Origin: Prevotellaceae bacterium | GTDB lineage: Bacteria; Bacteroidota; Bacteroidia; Bacteroidales; Bacteroidaceae | Assembly: GCA_030531085.1 (NCBI GenBank) | Contig: JAUNOM010000025.1 | Span: 1 to 36,038 of the forward strand | Direction: 5' to 3' | DNA: 36,038 bases | Shown here: in pieces, positions 1 to 7,743 of the stretch | Layout of the letters: each line of letters opens with the position of its first letter | Position numbering within the stretch: the stretch's first letter is position 1 | Notes under the pieces: generated by a model | Databases searched by the model: none | What the model was told of the DNA's origin: nothing | Seen by the model: the letters and a program-made list of their open reading frames with translations, nothing else | Program-made: the position numbers and the translations under genes

Positions 1-25
1 TCTTCAGACTAACAAGATTGTATGC

Positions 26-115
26 TTAATCCACACACTTTTTCAGGTGAGCCGGAAATACCCCCTGAATCCAAGAAGTCCGGACCAAATGTACCGCACA
101 AAACGTTAGCATCAT
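26..115 (-). CDS. Possible 29-residue small ORF
   Basis: A short reading frame starts MMLTFCAVHL and ends KKCVD. A GGAGGA box lies 7 nt upstream of the ATG, which is notable because most genes here lack a Shine-Dalgarno sequence. No signal peptide or known domain is visible and no TAnnTTTG promoter was seen upstream. It may be the end of a dispersed repeat rather than a gene. It lies between the window edge and the divergent purE promoter. Confidence 0.2.
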   Translation of the reverse strand: MMLTFCAVHLVRTSWIQGVFPAHLKKCVD

Positions 116-200
116 TCCGCTTTCCTCCATCACTTCTTTTTCAAAAACACGGCACTTGGTTCAATTTACAGGCAACGTAACCACTTTTCATGCCTAAAAC

Positions 201-231
201 TTGCTTTTCTCACTTATTTTTCTTAACTTTG
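201..231 (+). promoter_or_regulatory. purE operon promoter
   Basis: TTG at 201-203, a 20-nt spacer and TAACTTTG at 224-231 match the Bacteroidetes housekeeping promoter (TTTG, 19-21 nt, TAnnTTTG). The expected start near 238 gives a leader of about 30 nt before purE. The upstream 116-200 shows nothing else recognisable. Confidence 0.75.
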
Positions 232-266
232 CCAAGTTTAAGTAACTTATAATAATTCATCAGATA

Positions 267-773
267 ATGACACCTATAGTAAGCATCATCATGGGCAGCA
301 CAAGTGATATGCCCGTCATGGAGAAAGCCATGCAGTTTCTTAACGACCAGAAGATACCGTTCGAGGTCAACGCTCTCTCTGCTCACCGCACGCCGGATGC
401 CGTCGAGGACTTCGCCCGTTCGGCCGAGGGGCGCGGCATACGCGTGATAATAGCGGCGGCAGGGATGGCTGCGGCGCTGCCGGGAGTGATAGCGGCAAGC
501 ACCACACTACCCGTAATAGGCGTGCCCATCAAGGGTATGCTGGACGGACTGGACGCCATGCTCTCCATAATACAGATGCCGCCGGGCATACCTGTGGCTA
601 CAGTGGGAGTGAACGGGGCCATGAACGCCGCCATACTGGCCATGGAGATGCTGGCACTGACAGACAATGACATCGCGGCAAGGCTGAAGGACTACAAGGC
701 CGGACTGGGAGCGAAGATTGAAAAGGCCAACAGGGAGCTGGCAGAGGTGAGGTATGACTTCAAGTGCAACTAA
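267..773 (+). CDS. purE: 5-(carboxyamino)imidazole ribonucleotide mutase PurE
   Basis: PurE shifts the carboxyl group of N5-CAIR to give CAIR in cytosolic de novo purine synthesis. At 168 residues it has normal family length. The nucleotide-binding GSTSD is at residues 10-14, followed by the SAHRTP segment with the catalytic His near residue 40, a glycine/alanine-rich AAAGMAAALPG loop, and the QMPPGIPVATV stretch. The ATG at 267 follows a good promoter. It is the first gene of a + strand run and lies 15 bp from ispG, so the two are probably co-transcribed. No purK (the N5-CAIR synthetase partner) lies in the window. Confidence 0.95.
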   Translation: MTPIVSIIMGSTSDMPVMEKAMQFLNDQKIPFEVNALSAHRTPDAVEDFARSAEGRGIRVIIAAAGMAAALPGVIAASTTLPVIGVPIKGMLDGLDAMLSIIQMPPGIPVATVGVNGAMNAAILAMEMLALTDNDIAARLKDYKAGLGAKIEKANRELAEVRYDFKCN

Positions 774-788
774 ATACCACGGGGCGAG

Positions 789-2177
789 ATGATACGCAGA
801 CAATCTACCACGGCACGCGTCGGCACGCTGACCATAGGCGGTGACAGCCCGATAAGGGTGCAGTCCATGACTACCACCAACACTAATGATACCGAGGCCT
901 GCGTGGAGCAGGCCGGACGCATCATCGACGCGGGCGGAGAGCTGGTGAGACTGACCACGCAGGGACGCAGGGAGGCGGAGAACATGGCCCGGATAGCGGC
1001 AGGACTGAGAGCCCGGGGGTATACGACCCCACTGGTGGCCGACGTCCATTTCAACGCCAACGTGGCCGACATAGCCGCGCGCCACTGCGAGAAGGTACGT
1101 GTCAACCCGGGAAACTATGTGGACCCGGCCAGGACTTTCAAGAAACTGGAGTACACGGACGAGGAGTACGCCGACGAACTGAAGAAGATTGAGGAGCGTT
1201 TCGTGCCCTTCCTCAATATATGCAGGGAACACGGCACCGCCATACGCATAGGAGTGAACCACGGCTCGCTGTCCGACCGCATCATGTCACGCTACGGTGA
1301 CACCCCCGAGGGCATCGTGGAGTCGTGCATGGAGTTCCTAAGGATATGCCGCAGTGAGGACTTCAACGATGTGGTACTGTCCATAAAGGCCTCCAACACC
1401 GTGGTGATGGTGACGTCAGTGCGCCTGCTTGTCAAGGCTATGGACAACGAGGGGATGCACTATCCGCTGCACCTTGGAGTGACAGAGGCCGGAGAGGGCG
1501 AGGACGGAAGGATAAAGTCCGCCGTGGGCATAGGCGCGCTGCTGACCGAGGGCATAGGCGACACGATACGCGTGTCACTGTCCGAGGAGCCGGAATGCGA
1601 GATACCCGTAGCTAAAAAGATTGTGGCGTTCACGGAAGAGTGCGCCGAGATGAGGGAGAACGCCGACATAACGGACGGCACTCTGCACCTGAGGCTGCGC
1701 GAGGAGTGCATGGAGGACCTGCAGCTCAAGGCGGCCATGGCGGCAGGGGCGCTGCTGATAGACCGCAAGGCCACCGCCCTCGTGATAGAGAACGAGGGAT
1801 GCGGCACCGCGGAGGAGCTGGCATCGCTGGCCGACAGCATACTGCAGGCGGCGCGTGTACGCTTCACCAAGACGGAATACATATCATGTCCCGGCTGCGG
1901 ACGCACGCTGTACGACCTGCAGGGCACCATAGCGCGCATCAAGGAGGCCGTAAAGAGGGCGGCGGAAGAGGACAGCCGCCTCGCAACCCTAAAGATAGGA
2001 ATAATGGGATGCATAGTGAACGGACCGGGAGAGATGGCCGATGCGGACTACGGATATGTGGGTGCCGGACCCAACAAGATTTCCCTGTACAAGGGAAAGG
2101 TATGCGTGGAGAAGGCGATACCGGAGAACGAGGCCGTGGAACGGCTGCTCGCATTCATCAAGGAGGACATGGCGTGA
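789..2177 (+). CDS. ispG: 4-hydroxy-3-methylbut-2-enyl-diphosphate synthase IspG, intermediate-length form
   Basis: IspG (GcpE) reductively converts MEcPP to HMBPP in the non-mevalonate isoprenoid pathway using a 4Fe-4S cluster. Residues 1-283 form the TIM barrel (start MIRRQSTTARVG, with VRVNPGNY and RIGVNHGSL). The C-terminal iron-sulfur domain carries ISCPGCGRTLYDL (Cys367, Cys370), GIMGC (Cys408) and NGPGE (Glu415), the expected cluster ligands. Bacteroidetes, chlamydiae and plants normally carry a large extra domain between the two parts and total about 600 residues or more. Here only about 80 residues separate them (about 284-365), giving 462 in total, longer than the roughly 370-residue E. 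coli type. The end of the insert, ILQAARVRFTKTE, is retained, which suggests internal shortening. Sits between purE and pyrE. Confidence 0.93.
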   Translation: MIRRQSTTARVGTLTIGGDSPIRVQSMTTTNTNDTEACVEQAGRIIDAGGELVRLTTQGRREAENMARIAAGLRARGYTTPLVADVHFNANVADIAARHCEKVRVNPGNYVDPARTFKKLEYTDEEYADELKKIEERFVPFLNICREHGTAIRIGVNHGSLSDRIMSRYGDTPEGIVESCMEFLRICRSEDFNDVVLSIKASNTVVMVTSVRLLVKAMDNEGMHYPLHLGVTEAGEGEDGRIKSAVGIGALLTEGIGDTIRVSLSEEPECEIPVAKKIVAFTEECAEMRENADITDGTLHLRLREECMEDLQLKAAMAAGALLIDRKATALVIENEGCGTAEELASLADSILQAARVRFTKTEYISCPGCGRTLYDLQGTIARIKEAVKRAAEEDSRLATLKIGIMGCIVNGPGEMADADYGYVGAGPNKISLYKGKVCVEKAIPENEAVERLLAFIKEDMA

Positions 2178-2230
2178 GGGCCATGGCCGTCATGACACCA
2201 ATCAGGAACAACATAATTATATATAAAGAT

Positions 2231-2863
2231 ATGGAAATACAAAACGCTTTCGCAGAGAAACTGCTCGCCGTAAAGGCCATCAAACTACAGCCGAACGACC
2301 CGTTCACATGGGCTTCGGGATGGAAGTCACCCATCTATACCGACAACCGCAAGACGCTCGCATATCCAGAGCTGCGCTCATTCGTGAAGCAGGAGCTGGT
2401 GCACCTCATACACACCGAGTTCCCCGAGGCCACCGCTGTGGCCGGAGTGGCTACAGGTGCCATAGCGCAAGGGGCGCTGGTGGCCGACGAACTGCTTCTG
2501 CCATACTGCTATGTACGTCCGAAGCCGAAGGACCACGGCATGGGTAACCAGATAGAGGGCACCATCCCCGAGGGTTCAAAGGTTGTGGTGGTAGAGGACC
2601 TGATATCAACCGGCGGCTCATCACTGAAGGCTGTGGACGCACTGCGCAAGGCCGGCTTTGAGGTTGTAGGCATGGTGGCAAGCTACACATACGGCTTCCC
2701 CGTGGCACAGCAGGCCTTTGAGGAGGCTGGAGTGAGGCTCGTGACCCTCTCGGACTATGAGCACACCACGGCAATAGCGGCAAAGACGGGATACATAAAG
2801 GAGGAGGACCTCAGCGTTCTCGCCGAGTGGCGCAAGTCACCATCCACATGGAAGCAGCAATAA
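2231..2863 (+). CDS. pyrE: Orotate phosphoribosyltransferase PyrE
   Basis: PyrE joins orotate to PRPP to form OMP in pyrimidine synthesis. The 210-residue protein starts MEIQNAFAEKLL. This ATG was chosen because the open frame upstream of it overlaps ispG in another frame and has no family similarity. The PRPP-binding motif VVVVEDLISTGGSS is at residues 118-131 and the orotate-contacting TWASGWKSPIYTDNR is near 26-40. It lies 53 bp after ispG and 42 bp before the SRPBCC gene, consistent with one transcription unit. Confidence 0.95.
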   Translation: MEIQNAFAEKLLAVKAIKLQPNDPFTWASGWKSPIYTDNRKTLAYPELRSFVKQELVHLIHTEFPEATAVAGVATGAIAQGALVADELLLPYCYVRPKPKDHGMGNQIEGTIPEGSKVVVVEDLISTGGSSLKAVDALRKAGFEVVGMVASYTYGFPVAQQAFEEAGVRLVTLSDYEHTTAIAAKTGYIKEEDLSVLAEWRKSPSTWKQQ

Positions 2864-2905
2864 AAGGGCTGACAGGGAAACAGAAACACCAAAGAAGTTA
2901 CGATA

Positions 2906-3373
2906 ATGGCTAAATACGAAAGTAAGGTTAAACAGATAAACGCCCCCGTTCAGAATGTCTACGCCATACTAAGCAACCTTGAGAACTTCCGTCCCATGCT
3001 GGAAGGGCTCAAGGATAACGAGATGATAAGGGAGAAGCTGCGCGAGGCCGGACAGGACCCTGCACAGCTTGACAGCCTGAAGGACGTCTCCCTCACGGCG
3101 GACCGCATAGCCTTTCCCGCGCCGATGGTGGGAGAGGTGGCGCTGCGGATAGTGGACCTGGAGGAGAACAGGTGCATAAAGTTCCAGACGGAGCAGTCGC
3201 CAGTGGAGGCGAACCTATGGATACAGGTGCTGCCAGTGACGGACTGCACGTCAAAGCTGCGCCTTACGCTGAAGGCGGACCTCAACCCCATGGTGAAGAT
3301 GATGATAGGCTCTAAGATAGAGAAAGGCATTGACGCCTTCGCGGATATGCTTGCGATGATACAGTACAACTAA
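2906..3373 (+). CDS. SRPBCC/START-like domain protein
   Basis: A 155-residue cytosolic protein that begins MAKYESKVKQINAPVQNVYAILSNL, the typical first strand and helix of the SRPBCC (polyketide cyclase/START) helix-grip fold. The middle PAPMVGEVALRIVD and the closing helix (SKIEKGIDAFADMLAMI) fit the family. These proteins hold hydrophobic ligands in a cavity, but no ligand or catalytic residue can be assigned here. It follows pyrE by 42 bp and precedes argH by 148 bp. I see no signal peptide or membrane segment. Confidence 0.75.
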   Translation: MAKYESKVKQINAPVQNVYAILSNLENFRPMLEGLKDNEMIREKLREAGQDPAQLDSLKDVSLTADRIAFPAPMVGEVALRIVDLEENRCIKFQTEQSPVEANLWIQVLPVTDCTSKLRLTLKADLNPMVKMMIGSKIEKGIDAFADMLAMIQYN

Positions 3374-3521
3374 TGGTTATATGGTTGTGGGTTGTGGGTT
3401 TTAGGTTTTAGGCTGTTGGTTATTTGTTGTAGGTCTTTTTAAGATTGCAACCAATAACCAACACGCCCCACGACCTAAAGACCTACAACCCACAACCTAC
3501 AACCCACAACCAAGAAAAGAC
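3374..3521 (+). repeat. Word-repeat tract A (G/T arm then A/C arm)
   Basis: This gap between the SRPBCC gene and argH consists of repeated G/T-rich words (GGTTGTGGG, TTTTAGG, TTGTTGTAGG) up to about 3437. It then has a short unique loop and the complementary A/C-rich words (CCTACAACCC, ACAACC) from about 3451 to 3513. The arms are imperfect complements and could form a long hairpin. No gene was seen. The same vocabulary recurs in at least seven other gaps of this window. Confidence 0.8.
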
Positions 3522-4862
3522 ATGAAACTCTGGGAGAAAAACTATTCCATTAACCAGGAGATAGAGCGCTTCACCGTGGGGCGCGACCGTGACATGGACC
3601 TATACCTTGCCAAGTACGACGTGCTTGGCTCCATGGCACACATCACAATGCTTAACTCCATTGGCCTGATAGGCGATGACGAGCTGCCGGTACTGCTCAA
3701 GGAGCTGCGCAACATCTATGATATATGCGAGAAGGGGGACTTCCGCATAGAGGACGACATAGAGGATGTGCACTCGCAGGTGGAGCTGATGCTCACACGC
3801 GCCCTTGGCGATATGGGCAAGAAGATACACTCCGGACGCAGCCGTAACGACCAGGTGCTGGTGGACCTGAAGCTCTTCACGCGCGCCGCACTGCGTGAGG
3901 TGGTGAATGAGACAAAGGCCCTGTTCGACGAACTGATAGCAAAGTCGGAGCAGTTCAAGGACGTTCTGATGCCGGGATACACCCATCTGCAGATTGCCAT
4001 GCCGTCAAGTTTCGGGCTATGGTTCGGCGCTTACGCCGAATCCCTTACTGACGATATGCTATATCTACAGGCTGCCTACCGGATGACTAACCGCAACCCT
4101 CTCGGATCAGCGGCCGGCTACGGCTCCTCATTCCCTCTCAACCGCCAGATGACTACAGATCTGCTGGGATTTGACTCCATGAACTACAACGTGGTGTACG
4201 CCCAGATGGGAAGAGGAAAGATGGAGCGCAACGTTGCCTTCTCCATTGCGGGACTGGCAGGCACAATGGCCAAGCTGGCCTTTGACGCCTGTATGTTCAA
4301 CTCGCAGAACTTCCAGTTCGTCAAGCTGCCTAAGGAGTGCACAACAGGCTCAAGCATCATGCCACACAAGAAGAACCCCGACGTGTTTGAGCTGATACGC
4401 GCCAAGTGCAACAAGCTGCAGGCACTGCCCGTGCAGGTAACCATGATCCAGAACAACCTGCCATGCGGATACTTCCGCGACCTGCAGATAATCAAGGAGG
4501 TGTTCCTTCCCGCCTTCGATGAGCTGAAGGACTGTCTGGAGATGTGCGCATACATCATCAACAGGATTGAGGTACGGAAGGACATACTTGACAATCCGAT
4601 GTACGACGCGATATTCTCCGTGGAGGAGGTGAACAGACTCGCCGCAAACGGTATGCCGTTCCGCGACGCGTACAAGAAGGTTGGCCTCGACATCGAGGCA
4701 GGCAACTTCACGCCGGACAAGAACATACACCACACTCACGAAGGCTCCATAGGCAATCTGTGCAACGACCGCATCGCAACACTGATGCAGAGCATACTGG
4801 AAGGCTTCCACTTTGAAAGGGTGGACAAGGCGGAACAGGCCCTGCTCGCTACGGGACGGTAG
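3522..4862 (+). CDS. argH: Argininosuccinate lyase ArgH
   Basis: ArgH splits argininosuccinate into arginine and fumarate, the last step of arginine synthesis, as a cytosolic homotetramer of the fumarase/aspartase superfamily. Conserved blocks are HSGRSRNDQ (residues 103-111), PGYTHLQ with the catalytic-region His155, and the family signature GSSIMPHKKNP (276-286), which holds the catalytic Ser loop. Its 446 residues match the compact Bacteroidetes form. The ATG at 3522 directly follows repeat tract A, so the tract is probably transcribed. The lipoprotein gene starts 21 bp downstream. Confidence 0.95.
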   Translation: MKLWEKNYSINQEIERFTVGRDRDMDLYLAKYDVLGSMAHITMLNSIGLIGDDELPVLLKELRNIYDICEKGDFRIEDDIEDVHSQVELMLTRALGDMGKKIHSGRSRNDQVLVDLKLFTRAALREVVNETKALFDELIAKSEQFKDVLMPGYTHLQIAMPSSFGLWFGAYAESLTDDMLYLQAAYRMTNRNPLGSAAGYGSSFPLNRQMTTDLLGFDSMNYNVVYAQMGRGKMERNVAFSIAGLAGTMAKLAFDACMFNSQNFQFVKLPKECTTGSSIMPHKKNPDVFELIRAKCNKLQALPVQVTMIQNNLPCGYFRDLQIIKEVFLPAFDELKDCLEMCAYIINRIEVRKDILDNPMYDAIFSVEEVNRLAANGMPFRDAYKKVGLDIEAGNFTPDKNIHHTHEGSIGNLCNDRIATLMQSILEGFHFERVDKAEQALLATGR

Positions 4863-4883
4863 GCCGGCTTACGGACTCCAACA

Positions 4884-5477
4884 ATGTTAAACACCGCAAT
4901 CCCCCAAAAGACATTGGAAAGAATAAAGCACATAACACTGACACTGCTCGCCCTCCTCTTCATGGCGTCATGCCAGAAGGCGGAGGACGAGTTCACCACC
5001 CACGAGTGTTACTTCTCCTTCAACTGCACCTATCACAACGCGTCGCAGCTCATCAACGCAGTAAACTCATACGAGACGTTCGCAATCGTCACCACCAAGC
5101 CGCTCAGCGGCAAGGCCTACACCGTGGTGACATCAATATACGGCGCGGCAGACGGCGAGGATCACATCACCAACGAGATGGAGACGCAGCGCGCGCACAT
5201 ACTCGGACTGTCCAACGGGCTGGTGATAGGGCGCTCATCAATGGACCAGACGCTCTATGCCTTTGACAGACAGTGCCCCAACTGCTATGCCGCAAGCGGC
5301 GTAACGGCCGCACCCCTGTCGTGGGCGGACAACGGGAACACGCTGAAATGTCCCAAGTGCAGCCGCAAGTACAACGTGAGCGGCGGCGGAATCATATCAG
5401 AGGGCGAGCAGGGACAGAAGCTGTTACGCTACCGCATAACCTACGACGGCACCTACATATATGTACAGAACCGGTAG
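4884..5477 (+). CDS. Lipoprotein with two CxxC knuckles (Rieske-like or zinc-ribbon-like)
   Basis: A 197-residue predicted lipoprotein. The hydrophobic stretch TLLALLFMASC ends at the lipobox Cys30. The C-terminal half contains CPNC (131-134) and CPKC (156-159), followed by SRKYNVSGGGIISEG and a LLRYRITYDG strand. That layout resembles Rieske-type [2Fe-2S] domains, but those use two Cys-His pairs and here all four candidate ligands are Cys, so a structural zinc site or rubredoxin-like site is equally possible. It starts 21 bp after argH on the same strand and is probably the last gene of the operon. No function is assigned. Confidence 0.7.
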   Translation: MLNTAIPQKTLERIKHITLTLLALLFMASCQKAEDEFTTHECYFSFNCTYHNASQLINAVNSYETFAIVTTKPLSGKAYTVVTSIYGAADGEDHITNEMETQRAHILGLSNGLVIGRSSMDQTLYAFDRQCPNCYAASGVTAAPLSWADNGNTLKCPKCSRKYNVSGGGIISEGEQGQKLLRYRITYDGTYIYVQNR

Positions 5478-5487
5478 ACGCTGTATC

Positions 5488-5570
5488 TTAGTTATGAGTT
5501 GTGAGTTATGAATGATGAGTGATTAGTTATCAATTATAAGTTGTGAATGATAAGTTATCATCAGTAAACA
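5488..5570 (+). repeat. Word-repeat tract B
   Basis: Short degenerate tandem words of the type GAGTTATGAGTTGTGAATGATGAG run through this stretch just after the lipoprotein gene. Only the G/T-rich arm is present. The same words appear inverted at 7845-7950 and in direct orientation near 31156. Confidence 0.7.
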
Positions 5571-5647
5571 CTGATGGAAAAGAATTGGGGGGCGTATCAT
5601 GCGGAACGCCCTCCGACACATTTTACAAAGTGTCAGAAAAGTCCCTC

Positions 5648-6019
5648 TTTTTCTGACACTTTGATTTTCGGCACTCGCGGAGAATGGCGGTGTTTGAAAA
5701 TTATTTCCCTACGGACGCGTACAGCGCATTCTCCGCATTTTCGCTAATCCGCTAACATTCTTACAGTTACGATTTTTAGCGTTTTAAAATACACATAAAA
5801 GCGCCCTAAAAGCATAGATATTACATAGTAATCTGATAGAGATTACTGTGTGAAAGGATAGCTTTAGCAGTGTAATCTCTATCAAATAGCACCCCAATCA
5901 CTATCTTTTTACTCTCGGACCGGCATCCAACGGCCGCAAAAGGGATGAAAAACGTGCCTCGCGCTCTCTAAAACGCAAGGCGGAGCCGACAGTCTCGAAA
6001 AAGCAAAGTGTCACAAAAA
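5648..6019 (+). repeat. 372-bp inverted-repeat element, copy 1
   Basis: Non-coding block whose ends are imperfect ~24-bp terminal inverted repeats (TTTTTCTGACACTTTG at 5648 and its counterpart CAAAGTGTCACAAAAA ending at 6019). Copy 2 at 20763-21134 is in opposite orientation and about 95% identical by eye, with mostly transition differences. Similarity extends more weakly to about 5590-6048. Nested inverted repeats include GCGGAGAATG/CATTCTCCGC, GATAGAGATTAC (5835-5846) with GTAATCTCTATC (5872-5883), and the competing hairpin AGTAATCT-GATAG-AGATTACT at 5828-5847. The left end also forms a 15-bp hairpin (5626-5640 with 5649-5663). No convincing ORF. It resembles a non-autonomous (MITE-like) element or a dispersed structured-RNA locus. 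Confidence 0.85.
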
Positions 6020-6099
6020 CGGGGCAAAAAGTAACGTTTTGTCAAAAACGGACATTTGACATCACAGCATGAAAACACACGATTTACGGTGTCTGAAAA

Positions 6100-6405
6100 T
6101 TACTCTATGGTCTTCACTACCTCCACCCTCATTCCAAGCGCATTGATGATGCGGTAGAACGCACCAACACTTGGAATGATTATTCCATTCTCTACCTTGG
6201 AGATATATGACTTGGTAGAGTTGATACGTCTTGCCAACTCTGTCTGAGTCACCCTTGCCTCCTTGCGTGCATCAAGCAGTATCTGGCCCGAATAGAAAGA
6301 GAGTGCATCCTCTTCTGCCTTGATACGCTCAGGAGTTCCCTCCTTACCAAACTTCTCGTCAAGCACGATATCGTAGTCAACAATTTGATGATTGTTTGTC
6401 TGCAT
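6100..6405 (-). CDS. XRE-family helix-turn-helix regulator, antitoxin-like orphan
   Basis: A 101-residue DNA-binding protein. A Cro/C1-type HTH spans about residues 42-95 (QTELARRINSTKSYISKVENG is the turn and recognition helix). The N-terminal VLDEKFGKEGTPERIKAEEDALSFY is of a type found in HigA-like antitoxins. The start MQTNNHQ at 6405 is preferred over a longer frame because a promoter (6413-6443) ends only 7 bp upstream. No intact toxin gene lies next to it; upstream there is only a short open fragment and repeat tract C. The 3' side abuts the 372-bp element. It may be an orphan regulator or antitoxin remnant acting on its own promoter. Confidence 0.8.
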   Translation of the reverse strand: MQTNNHQIVDYDIVLDEKFGKEGTPERIKAEEDALSFYSGQILLDARKEARVTQTELARRINSTKSYISKVENGIIIPSVGAFYRIINALGMRVEVVKTIE

Positions 6406-6412
6406 AATGTTA

Positions 6413-6443
6413 CAAAGATAGTAAAAGTTATCCAACCTTACAA
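6413..6443 (-). promoter_or_regulatory. Promoter of the XRE gene
   Basis: On the - strand, TTG (6443-6441), a 20-nt spacer and TATCTTTG (6420-6413) fit the Bacteroidetes consensus. The transcript would begin at or next to the start codon, giving a nearly leaderless mRNA. Confidence 0.65.
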
Positions 6444-6574
6444 CCTCATAACTACTTTTCAACTAAAATTTATCATAATATTGATTTGTAGCAGTCAAAA
6501 ACAAGGCTATTTGACCATTATTGCACGAGAAAAGATACAAAATCCACGGTCTTTCACATATTGGCAGCGATTTT

Positions 6575-6655
6575 TTGGGGTTGTTGGTTGTAGGTTTTAG
6601 GTTGTGGGGAAGCACTTTTTGGTTTTTGGGTTGTAGGTTGTTGGTTGTAGGTAAA
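6575..6655 (+). repeat. Word-repeat tract C
   Basis: G/T-rich words (GGTTGTTGGTTGTAGG, TTTTAGGTTGTGGGG, TTTTTGGGTTGTAGG) with no A/C partner arm nearby. The rest of the gap 6463-6752 holds no gene I can support, apart from a short open C-terminus-like fragment at 6463-6575 on the - strand. Confidence 0.7.
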
Positions 6656-6752
6656 TGCCAATGACATATTAAAGCAAGTGTCTTTATGGTTAATTTTTCT
6701 TAACAGTACAATAAAATCATTACTGCACATTATGAATTCAGAAACTTTTTTG

Positions 6753-6760
6753 TAACTTTG
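6753..6760 (+). promoter_or_regulatory. Promoter -7 box for the small secreted protein
   Basis: TAACTTTG matches TAnnTTTG exactly. The -33 element is weak. It would give a leader of about 60 nt before the ATG at 6827. Confidence 0.5.
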
Positions 6761-6826
6761 CAGGTGATGTATACATCATATATCTATGAGAGATACAACC
6801 TATACAGAACAAAAGACCTTACGCCT

Positions 6827-7147
6827 ATGACAAGACATATACTCACACTAATCACACTGATAGCTGCGATCAGCTTCACACCGGCCATGCAGACCAGCGC
6901 CAGGGCAAGCATAGAGCTTGGCGAGGTGGAGGCGCAGCAGCCGAAAATAGTGCAGAAGGGCAACTCCATCATTGTATACGGAGCGGCCGGAAAGACTGTG
7001 CAGGTGTTCAACCTCATCGGAGTGGAGATAATAAGCATACGTCCGGAGGCGCAACAGCATAGGATTGACCTCAGCCAGCAGAAGAAAGGCATCTACGTTG
7101 TGAAGGTGGGCAATGTGTCCAAGAAGGTAAACATCAGCGGAAGATAA
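6827..7147 (+). CDS. Small secreted protein made mostly of a T9SS-type C-terminal sorting domain
   Basis: A 106-residue protein starting MTRHILTLITLIAAISFTPAM, a clear signal peptide. A longer in-frame start exists upstream, but it would put charged residues before the signal and overlap the promoter. The remainder (KGNSIIVYGAAGKTVQVFNLIGVEI ... KKGIYVVKVGNVSKKVNI) has the strand pattern and closing KGIYVVKV...KKV of Por/type IX secretion sorting domains. Here that domain is nearly the whole mature protein, so it may instead be a free-standing periplasmic beta-sandwich. It lies 65 bp upstream of the ECF sigma gene and may share its transcript. Confidence 0.7.
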   Translation: MTRHILTLITLIAAISFTPAMQTSARASIELGEVEAQQPKIVQKGNSIIVYGAAGKTVQVFNLIGVEIISIRPEAQQHRIDLSQQKKGIYVVKVGNVSKKVNISGR

Positions 7148-7212
7148 CGGATTTCACACACGTAGGCCACATAATATATTATATATAATGTAACCCAGCC
7201 TACCCATGCACC

Positions 7213-7743
7213 ATGGATGAGCAGGCACTGATAGAGAGACTGAAGGACGGGAAGACGCGGCGGAAGGCGTTCGCCGTGCTTGTGGAACAGTACAGTGAGA
7301 CGCTGTACTGGACGATAAGGCATATAGTGGGCAGACACGAGGATGCCGACGATGCGCTGCAGAACACTTTTATTAAAGTATGGAACAAACTTGACGGGTT
7401 CAGAGGCGACGCCAAACTAAGCACCTGGCTGCACCGTGTCGCAGTGAACGAGGCAATAGACCTTTTAAGGAGAGAGAGGAGATACACTGACAGCCAGGCG
7501 GATGTCAGCGAGACGTGTCATGCCTTCTCGGACGAGTACTTTGACGGTGACGAGGCGGAACAGCTGCTGCGGGATGCCATGGAGACACTGCCGGAGGCGC
7601 AACGCGCCGTGTTTGCGCTGAAATACTACGAGGACAGGCCATACAAGGAGATAAGTGAGATACTCGGCACATCGGAGGGAGGACTGAAGGCCAACTACCA
7701 TCATGCGGTGGAGAAGATAAAGAAATTCCTGAAAGGAAGGTAG
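7213..7743 (+). CDS. ECF-type RNA polymerase sigma factor
   Basis: A 176-residue sigma-70 family protein with only regions 2 and 4. Region 2 spans about residues 25-90 (HEDADDALQNTFIKVWNKLDGFRG, then LSTWLHRVAVNEAIDLLRRERR). Region 4 is about 117-170 (LPEAQRAVFALKYYEDRPYKEISEILGTSEG). It should direct RNA polymerase to a specific regulon under control of the downstream membrane protein. The ATG at 7213 starts MDEQALIERLKDG, the usual family start. Downstream is a 350-bp repeat tract before the putative anti-sigma gene. Confidence 0.9.
   Translation: MDEQALIERLKDGKTRRKAFAVLVEQYSETLYWTIRHIVGRHEDADDALQNTFIKVWNKLDGFRGDAKLSTWLHRVAVNEAIDLLRRERRYTDSQADVSETCHAFSDEYFDGDEAEQLLRDAMETLPEAQRAVFALKYYEDRPYKEISEILGTSEGGLKANYHHAVEKIKKFLKGR

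Noticed and set aside
507-1262. Long - strand frame opposite purE and ispG
   Set aside because: Antisense shadow of two well-supported genes; no domain, promoter or start context.
6100-6405. Complete toxin-antitoxin pair
   Set aside because: Only the XRE half is intact; no toxin gene is present on either side.
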